DNA of 64,000 nt from DASSUW01 sp963806395. Its GTDB lineage: Bacteria > Actinomycetota > Thermoleophilia > Solirubrobacterales > Solirubrobacteraceae. Below the pieces are notes generated by a model. The model did not search any database. It was not told the origin of the DNA and worked only from the letters and a program-made list of their open reading frames with translations. The position numbers and the translations under genes are program-made. Shown in pieces: positions 17,620 to 24,683 of the stretch (the first letter of the stretch is position 1; every line of letters starts with the position of its first letter). Location of the stretch: NCBI GenBank assembly GCA_963806395.1, contig CAWDYI010000017.1, positions 31,895 through 95,894 of the forward strand, in the 5' to 3' direction.

Positions 17620-18051
17620 TCAGGCGAGCTCGACCCGCTCGTCGAACGCGACCTCGCCCTCGAGCGTGCGGTGCACCGGGCACTTGGCCGCGATCACCTG
17701 CAGCCGCTCGATCTGCTCCTCGTCGAGGTGCGCGGGCATCTTGAAGACCAGGTCGAAGCGCGTCGGGCAGCCGCGCTCGGCGGGCGTGTAGCGGCAGTCG
17801 ACCGCGAGGCCGCTGACGTCCCAGCCCTTGCGCTGCGCGTACATCTCCATCGTCACGGCCGTGCACGACGCCAGCGCGGCCGCCAGCAGCTCCTGCGGGC
17901 TCGGGCCGAGGCCGTCGCCGCCGGACTCGACCGGCTCGTCGACCGTGACCGAGTGATTGCCGACCTTGACGTCGTGCGTGAGCTTCTCGCGCTGCCGGGC
18001 GACCGCCCGCATCGCGCCGGTCCCGCTGCCGCTTTTATTCAGGAGAGCCAT
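17620..18051 (-). CDS. OsmC-family peroxiredoxin-like protein
   Basis: A 143-residue OsmC/YhfA-type protein. 'DGLGPSPQELLAAALASCTAVTMEMYAQRKG' is the family core (split motif); its Cys is one of the two redox cysteines. The second, usually near 'CPV', is in 'IAAKCPVHRTL'. Such proteins reduce organic hydroperoxides in the cytosol. The ATG overlaps the stop of the DUF1015 gene (ATGA), so DUF1015, OsmC and possibly the Nudix gene form one operon read leftwards. Confidence 0.9.
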   Translation of the reverse strand: MALLNKSGSGTGAMRAVARQREKLTHDVKVGNHSVTVDEPVESGGDGLGPSPQELLAAALASCTAVTMEMYAQRKGWDVSGLAVDCRYTPAERGCPTRFDLVFKMPAHLDEEQIERLQVIAAKCPVHRTLEGEVAFDERVELA

Positions 18052-19295
18052 CAGTCGTCCAAGGGATTGAACACCATGCCGGTGAGCACTTTAGGAAAGA
18101 AGTACGTGCTCTTGGGGGGCATGCTCTCGCCGGTGGCCGCGACATCGCGGACCTGGGACACCGGCGTGCTGCGCATGAAGAACGCCGCATCGGCCGCGCC
18201 GGACTCGACGCGCTCGCGCGCCTGGGCGGTGTCGCGCGCGTAATCGAGCCCGTTCAGGTGCGAGATGTCGTCCTCGCTCATGCCGAGCGCACCCTCGAGC
18301 ACGACCGCCTCCAGCACCGCTGTGTCGAGTGCGCGGTAGGGCTCGGGCTTGTCCGGGAGCGCCGCCGCGGCGATCGCCGGGTCGCGCAGCGTCAGCATCA
18401 GGGGGCGGCGGTGGTGGGCGTCGAGATAGCCCATCCGGACCGGACCGTCGCCGGTCGGCTCGAGCTGCTCCGGGGCGACCTCGGCGATCTCGAAGTCGCG
18501 CTGGATCGTGGCGCGCAGGGACTCGCGCCGGTCACCATCCAGACCCGTGAGCAGGCGATGCGTGGGGAAGACGGTGAGCCCGGGGTCCTGGAGCGCTACC
18601 AGGCACATGAGCACGTGCCCGGCGCCGCCCTCGGCATGGAACACGCGCGCGGTCTCGTACCGGTGGTGCCCGTCGGCGATCAACAGCTCGGCGCCCGCGA
18701 GCGCCGCATGCACCGCCGCGGCGGCCGCCGGGTCCGCGACGCGCCACAGCCGGTGGACGGTGCCGTCCTCGTCGGTCACCTCGCCCCAGGGCGCCTGCTC
18801 GGTGTGCGGGGCGAGCGCGCCCCACGCCGCCCCGGCGGGGTCGTCGTAGAGCGAGAAGATCGGGGAGAGGTTCGCGTTCGTGGCCCGTGTCAGGCGGAGC
18901 CGATCCTCCTTCGGACCCGGATGCGTGCGCTCGTGCGGGCGGATCCGGCCGGGGCCGTAGTCCTCTACACGCACGCGCGCGAAGAACCCGCGGCGCGTGC
19001 GGCGGCGCCCGTCCGGTCCCGTGTAGTCCTGCGCGAGCGCCCACAGCGCGGGCTCGTCGTCGCGCACGAGCACGCCGTCCCGCCGCCAGCTCTCGAACAC
19101 CGCGGCGGCATGCGCGTAGGGGTTGCCGTCGGACTGCGGGAGGTCGATCTCGACGACGTTGTGCGGCGAGCGGGCGAGCAGCGCGCCCCGCTGGCCGGCG
19201 TCGATGACGTCGTACGGGGGCGCGGCGACGGCCTGCAGGCCGCCGACGCGGTCGCGGTCGTAGTGCAGTGCGCGGAAGGGCTGGACGTCGGCCAT
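18051..19295 (-). CDS. DUF1015 family protein
   Basis: A 414-residue protein from ATG 19295. Hallmarks are 'PFRALHYD', 'AAPPYDVID' and 'SPHNVVEIDLP' near the N-terminus and 'RPHERTHPGPKEDRL' and 'LLIADGHHRYETA' in the centre, all typical of DUF1015 (SerC-associated in some genomes). The biochemical role of the family is not firmly established; links to kinase-like or amino-acid metabolism exist only by gene context. The frame stays open upstream into the opposite end of the CAP gene, but that part is unconserved. It overlaps osmC by 3 bases. Confidence 0.87.
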   Translation of the reverse strand: MADVQPFRALHYDRDRVGGLQAVAAPPYDVIDAGQRGALLARSPHNVVEIDLPQSDGNPYAHAAAVFESWRRDGVLVRDDEPALWALAQDYTGPDGRRRTRRGFFARVRVEDYGPGRIRPHERTHPGPKEDRLRLTRATNANLSPIFSLYDDPAGAAWGALAPHTEQAPWGEVTDEDGTVHRLWRVADPAAAAAVHAALAGAELLIADGHHRYETARVFHAEGGAGHVLMCLVALQDPGLTVFPTHRLLTGLDGDRRESLRATIQRDFEIAEVAPEQLEPTGDGPVRMGYLDAHHRRPLMLTLRDPAIAAAALPDKPEPYRALDTAVLEAVVLEGALGMSEDDISHLNGLDYARDTAQARERVESGAADAAFFMRSTPVSQVRDVAATGESMPPKSTYFFPKVLTGMVFNPLDD

Positions 19296-19308
19296 AGGGC
19301 CGACGAGG

Positions 19309-19887
19309 CTAGCGCCGGACGCCGAAGTCCACGGTGTAGGTCGCCCCGTCCGTGTCCGAGACGGGCACGCCGAGCACGACGCCGACACCGAGATCACGGT
19401 AGGCGCGCTTGAGGATGTTCGCGCGGTGACCGGGCGAGTCCATCCACGACTGGATGGCGCCGCGAGGCGTGGACAGCGAGCCCGTGCCCCAGGCGAGGTT
19501 CTCGCCCAGCACCCAGCCCTGGTCCTCGCGGACGTAACGGGCGCGCAGGATGCGCTCCACCATCGTCCGGCCCTCGGGCGTGGTGTGCTCGAAGAACGAG
19601 TCGGCGACCATGCTGCGCGAGTGACCGACGGCCGCGCGGCGCAGCCGGGCGGCGTGGCGCAGGTTGGAGAGGCCCTTCTCGTCGCGGATCTGGTTGTGAA
19701 GGCAGACGATCGCGGCGCGGATGCGCGGAAGGTTGTCGGCGGCCGGCTCGAGGTCGGCGTCGGCGCACTGCTGTGCGGCGCGAGCAACGACGGAGGCAGG
19801 CTTCGCGCTCGCCTCGGCGACGGCGGTCGCAGGCGCGAGCACCGCCAGCGCGGCGAATGCGATGAAGAAGATGCGGATCTTGGACAC
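19309..19887 (-). CDS. Secreted CAP-domain (SCP-like) protein
   Basis: A 192-residue protein from GTG 19887, preceded by AAGGAGGGA (complement of 19895-19903). Residues 1-27 form a signal peptide; residues about 65-190 are a CAP domain. Visible motifs are 'LHNQIRDEKGLSNLRHAARL', 'HSRSMVADSFFEHTTPEG', 'GENLAWGTG', 'WMDSPGHRANIL' and 'DLGVGV'; the His of 'FFEHTT' and of 'SPGHRANI' are the conserved cavity residues. CAP proteins act outside the cell, often at the envelope, and their activity is largely unknown. Expression is probably controlled by the c-di-GMP riboswitch in its leader. Confidence 0.9.
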   Translation of the reverse strand: MSKIRIFFIAFAALAVLAPATAVAEASAKPASVVARAAQQCADADLEPAADNLPRIRAAIVCLHNQIRDEKGLSNLRHAARLRRAAVGHSRSMVADSFFEHTTPEGRTMVERILRARYVREDQGWVLGENLAWGTGSLSTPRGAIQSWMDSPGHRANILKRAYRDLGVGVVLGVPVSDTDGATYTVDFGVRR

Positions 19888-19944
19888 GGCCGTTCCCTCC
19901 TTGGAACGCTGCTTCGGGTTACGGTCCGCCCGAACCCGAAAGCC

Positions 19945-20035
19945 GTGCACTTTCCCTCGGCGGCCCGGCTGGCTCAGAGAGCTCCGTGGCTTTGCGTCCC
20001 ACTCTCACGAGCGGTTTGCCTTTATCGGGGAGGCG
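19945..20035 (-). promoter_or_regulatory. Cyclic di-GMP-I (GEMM-I) riboswitch
   Basis: Read on the minus strand, the leader of the CAP gene contains GGCAAACC (20013-20020), then a hairpin CCGCUC-GUGA-GAGUGG closed by a GNRA tetraloop, then GGGACGCAAAGCC (complement of 19988-20000), a second hairpin around GAGCUC/GAGCC, and AGCCGGGCCGCCGA (complement of 19957-19970). These are, in order, the conserved elements of the GEMM-I aptamer: the GGCAAACC and GGGACGCAAAGCC strands and the tetraloop that docks in the second helix. The flanking P1 strands can pair CCUC with GAGG. It sits about 60 bases before the CAP gene's ribosome site. The ON or OFF direction cannot be read. Confidence 0.87.
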
Positions 20036-20113
20036 GATCCTTCACGTCTGTAGTCGGCCGTGCCCCGAGGCCCCTTGAGTCGTCCGTTCGTCCGGCTGCC
20101 ATACTCGCGCGAC

Positions 20114-20188
20114 CGGGGCGTAGCTCAGTCTGGTAGAGCGCCGCGTTTGGGTCGCGGAGGTCCGCCGGTTCGAATCCGGCCGCCCCGA
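20114..20188 (+). tRNA. tRNA-Pro (anticodon TGG)
   Basis: A full cloverleaf. The acceptor CGGGGCG pairs with CGCCCCG, the D stem is GCTC/GAGC, and the anticodon stem CCGCG/CGCGG holds loop TTTGGGT with anticodon TGG at 20148-20150. The T arm is GCCGG-TTCGAAT-CCGGC and the discriminator base is A at 20188. CCA is not encoded. It stands alone between the riboswitch leader and the pentapeptide-repeat gene. Confidence 0.97.
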
Positions 20189-20244
20189 CTGTGGACCGGG
20201 AGTTCTCCGGTGCGATGCCCGCTCAGGCGCGTTAGCGTTGGGCG

Positions 20245-22434
20245 GTGTCCGGCGCGGAGGCGGCGAGGGAATGGGGTGAGGCGGAGTTTGAGGCGGCGTT
20301 GGCACGTGCCGCTGGGGATGGAACGGTCGTTGCGGCCAATGTTCGCATCAGCGCTGAGCGTCTCGCCGACCTTCTCGGCGCCGCTACGAATGCCGACGCT
20401 GAGCGTCCCGGCTCCCCTCAGCTAGGCACCGTCGATTTCTCCGGCGCGGTCTTCATCGGGGACGCCGCCTTCGAGGGGGCGACGTTCAGCGGCGACGCGA
20501 CCTTCAAGGGGGCGACGTTCAGCGGCGACGCGACCTTCAACACGGCGACGTTCAGCGGCGACGTGACCTTCGCGGGGGCGAGGTTCGGCGGCGACGTCAA
20601 CTTCGGGGTGGCGAGGTTCAGCGGCGATGCCAACTTCGACGACGCCATGTTCGGTGGCGACGCGACCTTCAACACGGCGACGTTCAGCGACGGCGCTGCC
20701 TTCCGTGGGGTGATGTTCACTGGCAGCGCCTCGTTCTACAAGGCGCGGTTCGAACGGTTCACATTGTTCCTCGCAGCGACGTTCGGCGGCGACGCCTACT
20801 TCGGCTACGCGACTTTTCCCGATCGTGTTCTCTTCGACGCAACGACGTTCACCGGCGACGTCAGCTTCGTCCATGCGACGTTCGCCGGTAGCTCCAGCTT
20901 CGAAAGGGTGACGTTCGCGGGCGGCGTTCGCTTCGACGTGGCCACGTTCACCGAGCACACGAGCTTTCGACACACGATGTTCACCGGCCGTGATGCCAGC
21001 TTCGCCAAGGCGACGTTCAGCGATAACGCTGCCTTTGATGCGGCCGCGTTCACCGGGCCCGCGAGCTTCTTGCACGCCACATTCGCGCGCGGCGCTGTCT
21101 TCGACACGGCGATGTTCGCCGGGCAGGCGCAATTCTTGGCGGCGACGTTCAGCTATGCGAGCTTTGTCGAGGCGACGTTCGGCGGTGAGGCTTCCTTCAA
21201 CAGGGCGACGTTCGCCGACGCCGCTCACTTTGACTGGGCTACGTTCAGCGGTGTCACTCACTTTGCCAGGGCGACCTTCGCGCGGGACGCGGAGTTCGCC
21301 GGAGCGGTCTTCACCGAGCGCGCCGAGTTCGCGGGCTCGCGGTTTGACGAAGCCAGAACGCTCGGCCCGATTCTCGTCTCGGAGGCGCTGGAGCTTGATG
21401 ACGCGGTGTTTGCTCGACACGTCCGTATCGAGGTCAGCGCCAGGCATGCCTCGTTCACGGGCGTTGCCTTCTTGGGCGGTGCCGACGTGTTCGTTCGCTG
21501 GGCCGAGGTTCTGATCGACGGCGCCGACTTCGCCGCTCCGTCGCTGCTCGCCGAGCTGCCGATGTCCGCTACGCGGCCATACCACCGAGCCTTTCTAGGG
21601 CGGGAGAAGCCGCTGGATGAGAGCCGACTGCGCCCGCCGCTTGACGCAGGATGGTTCTGTCCCCTGGATGCGCCGCCGGAGCGCGCGCCGCCCCGGCTGC
21701 TGTCGCTGCGTGGCGCCAAGGTGGCGCAGCTGACTCTTTCGGAGGTGGATCTTCACGCGTGTCGCTTTGCGGGCGCGCACGGCCTGGATGGGCTGCGCCT
21801 CGAGGGAGTGCGCTTCGCGCAACCCCCGGACGGCTGGCAGCGCCTGCGCGCGCGACGTTGGGTGCGCTGGACGCGCCGTCGGACCGTGGCCGAGGAGCAC
21901 CAGTGGCGTGCCACGCACGGCTTCGGGGCTGGCTGGTATCGCGCCGAGGAGGGCGCGAAGGCGCCCGTGTGGCTGGACGGGGTCTCCGAGTCGCCGACCG
22001 CCGAGCAGATTGCACGTGTCTACCGCGATCTGCGCAAGGCGCACGAGGACAGCAAGGACGAGCCCGGCGCCGCGGATTTCTACTACGGCGAGATGGAGAT
22101 GCGCCGGCATAGCGACGCGCCCCGTGGCGAACGAGCGATCCTGTGGCTGTACTGGCTGGTTTCGGGCTACGGGTTGCGCGCCACCCGGGCGCTGCTCGCC
22201 CTCGCGGTCACGATCGCGCTCCTGGCGCTTCCGCTCGAGCTCTGGGGTTTTCGCCTCGACCGCTCATACTGGCGAGCGCTGCTGTTCTCCGTTGAGAGCA
22301 GCATCAGCCTGCTACGCGCGCCTACGGCCAAGCTCACGGCCGGTGGCGAGGTCATCCAGATCGTGTTGCGACTCGCCGGACCGTTGTTCTTCGGCCTCGC
22401 GTTGCTGGCGCTGCGCGGGCGCGTCAAACGCTGA
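20245..22434 (+). CDS. Pentapeptide-type repeat protein with C-terminal membrane domain
   Basis: A 729-residue protein from GTG 20245. Residues about 67-370 consist of some 27 tandem 11-residue units of the form A-T-F-S-G-D-A-T-F-x-x, with Phe spaced alternately 6 and 5 residues apart. This matches the Pentapeptide_3 pattern, which should form a right-handed quadrilateral beta-helix with a Phe ladder. Residues 370-550 are a more divergent helix cap. 'KDEPGAADFYYGEMEMRR' (about 620-637) precedes a two-helix membrane segment ('LLALAVTIALLALPLELWGF', 'GPLFFGLALLALRGRVKR') with an amphipathic loop between, as in two-TM channel-like proteins but without a K+ filter. Function unknown. It is probably monocistronic. 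Confidence 0.85.
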   Translation: MSGAEAAREWGEAEFEAALARAAGDGTVVAANVRISAERLADLLGAATNADAERPGSPQLGTVDFSGAVFIGDAAFEGATFSGDATFKGATFSGDATFNTATFSGDVTFAGARFGGDVNFGVARFSGDANFDDAMFGGDATFNTATFSDGAAFRGVMFTGSASFYKARFERFTLFLAATFGGDAYFGYATFPDRVLFDATTFTGDVSFVHATFAGSSSFERVTFAGGVRFDVATFTEHTSFRHTMFTGRDASFAKATFSDNAAFDAAAFTGPASFLHATFARGAVFDTAMFAGQAQFLAATFSYASFVEATFGGEASFNRATFADAAHFDWATFSGVTHFARATFARDAEFAGAVFTERAEFAGSRFDEARTLGPILVSEALELDDAVFARHVRIEVSARHASFTGVAFLGGADVFVRWAEVLIDGADFAAPSLLAELPMSATRPYHRAFLGREKPLDESRLRPPLDAGWFCPLDAPPERAPPRLLSLRGAKVAQLTLSEVDLHACRFAGAHGLDGLRLEGVRFAQPPDGWQRLRARRWVRWTRRRTVAEEHQWRATHGFGAGWYRAEEGAKAPVWLDGVSESPTAEQIARVYRDLRKAHEDSKDEPGAADFYYGEMEMRRHSDAPRGERAILWLYWLVSGYGLRATRALLALAVTIALLALPLELWGFRLDRSYWRALLFSVESSISLLRAPTAKLTAGGEVIQIVLRLAGPLFFGLALLALRGRVKR
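20438..21330 (+). repeat. 33-bp tandem repeat array within the coding sequence
   Basis: About 27 consecutive 33-base units encode the 11-residue protein repeat. Units around 20479-20610 are nearly identical (gcgacgttcagcggcgacg core), suggesting recent duplication; later units are more diverged. One unit is 36 bases (near 20990) and one is 30 bases (near 21150), each an in-frame codon gain or loss. Confidence 0.85.
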
Positions 22435-22570
22435 CTCTCGCTCCAGAACCCGGTACAGAACGCGCCAGTGGACGCGCCAAGAGTTCGATCGCGATCGCAC
22501 GTGGCATGTCTGATCACCGGGAGCGGGGAGTCTGATGGATCTTCATCAGCCACAGCTGCGGAGCGGTGGT

Positions 22571-24519
22571 CTAGCGGGGCGCTGGGGCTTCGCGGGCGAG
22601 CTCCTGTGCGATGCGGTCGATCGCGTCGTTGAGGCGTGGGTCCTCGTCGGGGCTCCAGTCGGCGACGAGCGCGCGCAGGGACTTGCGCGCCGTGTCGATC
22701 AGGCGCTCGGCGACGGCCTGGCCGCGCTCGGTGAGCTGGTGCTCGTCGACGAGCCCGCGTTCGTTGAGCAGGTCGACCTGCTCGCGCACCCACGCCGCAT
22801 CGATTGGGCGGTTGTCGGTGATCGCGTCGGCGTCGTTGAGGTCGACGCCCTCGTGGGCCTGGACGAGCAGCCAGGCGGGCCCGGTCGGGCAGGTCGACAC
22901 CGGATGCCTCGACCGTGCGCTCGATGTGCGCCTGCGTGCGCTCGCGGCCGACCAGGCGGGCGAGCTCGCGGGTCAGCTCGCGCAGCGAGTCGCCGCTCGA
23001 CGGGGCCGCGAACGGCCTCACCGACCCCGGTCGTCTCGACCGTCTGGCGCAGCGGGCGCTCCTCGATCAGCCACGAGAGCAGGAAGGCGACCGCGAGGAT
23101 CACGGCGGCGACGAGGAACACCGTCGAGAGCGAGTCGCTGAACGCACCGGTGTAGGTGTCGCGGATCGCCGCAGGCAGGCGCTGGATGGCCGTCGGGGTT
23201 CGCGCGCGGCCCCGCTGACGCGTTCGGCGGGAGTGCCGACGAGCTCGTCGGTGAGACGGGCGGTGAAGACCGCGCCGAGCGCGGCGGTCCCGAGCGAGCC
23301 GCCCATCGAGCGGAACAGGCTCGCGCTGGAGGTCGCGACCCCGAGATCGGCGTAGTCGACGGCGTTCTGCACCGCGAGCACGAGCACCTGCATCACCAGC
23401 CCGAGCCCGAGGCCCAGCACGAACATCGCGGCGTACGTGTACAACGCCGACGTGCCGGCATCGAGCTGGGTCAGCAGCAGCATCCCGATCACGGCGATCG
23501 CCGTGCCGGCGATCGGGAAGATCTGGTAGCGGCCGGTGGCCGTGATCACCTGCGCCCGAGCCGATCGAGCCGATCAGCACGCCCGCCATCACCGGGATCA
23601 ACTGCAGGCCCGGACTCGGTCGGGGAGGCGCCGCGCACGACCTGCTGGAACAGCGGCAGGTAGGTGAGCGCCCCGAACAGCGCGAAGCCGATCACGAACC
23701 CGATCGCGCTCGTGACCGCGACGACGCGGCTGCGGAACAGGTGCAGCGGCAGGATCGGCTCCGCCGCGCGCGACTCCGCGCGCAGGAACGCGAGCAGGCC
23801 GGCGAGCGCGATCACCGCGAGCCCGACGATCTGCGCCGAGACCCAGTCGTACTGATTGCCGCCCCACGTCGTCGCCAGCACCAGCGCGCTCAGCCCCACC
23901 GCCAGCAGCACTGCGCCGGCGTAGTCGATCTTGTGCTGCACGCGCTCCTTGACCGACGGCAGCGTGACGGCCAGCGCGCCCAGCGCGATCACGCCCAGCG
24001 GGAGGTTGATGTAGAAGATCCAGCGCCAGCTCAGGTGCGTCGTGAAGAAGCCCCCGATCAGCGGCCCCGCGACCGACGACACGCCGAACACGGCGCCGAA
24101 GAGCCCGTTGTAGCGACCGCGCTCGCGCGGGGGGACGACATCGCCGATGGCCGCCTGCGCGCTGACCATCAGCCCGCCACCGCCGAGCCCCTGGATCGCT
24201 CGGAACGCGATCAGCTCCGTCATTCCCTGCGCGAGCCCGCACAGCACCGAGCCGATCAGGAAGATCACCAGCGCGGCCTGGAGCACGAGCTTGCGCCCGT
24301 AGAGATCGCCGAGCTTGCCGTACAGCGGCGTGACGATCGTCACCGCCAGCAGATACGACGTGACCACCCAACTGATGTGGTCCAGACCCCGAGCTCGCCG
24401 ACGATCGTCGGCAGCGCGGTCGAGACGATCGTCTGATCCAGCGACGCCAGCAGCATCACCATCAGCAGGGCGCCGATCACGAGCCCCACGCGTGGCTGAG
24501 TGTCCCGCTGCTCGCTCAC
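22571..24519 (-). pseudogene. MFS drug exporter (DHA2/EmrB-QacA type) with C-terminal MarR-like domain, split by six frame changes
   Basis: Read from GTG 24519, the product has 'LASLDQTIVSTALPTIVGEL', motif A 'GKLGDLYGRKLV', motif C 'FGVSSVAGPLIGGFF' and 'LSWRWIFYINLPLG', the hallmarks of 14-TM DHA2 exporters. A hydrophobic series to about 23050 is followed by about 120 residues resembling a MarR-type winged helix ('PAWLLVQAHEG', 'LLNERGLVDEHQLTERG'). The frame must change near 24388, 23610, 23553, 23195, 23014 and 22888. Each is explained by one or two gained or lost bases, several in G/C runs. No premature stop or motif loss is seen once the frame is restored, so this is either a very young pseudogene or sequence error in an intact gene. 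Confidence 0.75.
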
Positions 24520-24683
24520 GACCCGGTCGCCCCGACCCGCACGCCGCAGACCGTGATGGTGTCGCCGGTCATGCCGCTGCCGGATCGAGCGTACGTAGTC
24601 GCGTGATTACACGTGGCCGGAGAGCAACGTGTCCACGGGAGTCACGTACCGACCTGGCTACAGAGCGGTTTCGCGCCTGGCGG

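Noticed and set aside
19888..20113. Possible second small RNA or terminator between the riboswitch and tRNA
   Set aside because: Apart from the GEMM-I elements, no additional conserved structure could be recognised.
20438..21330. Direct repeats of about 33 bases resembling a CRISPR array
   Set aside because: The repeats are contiguous, in frame and code for 11-residue protein units, with no unique spacers.
24520..24683. Possible small gene between the MFS pseudogene start and the beta-helix gene
   Set aside because: No ORF of usable length with family motifs; it probably holds the MFS promoter but no clear boxes are seen.
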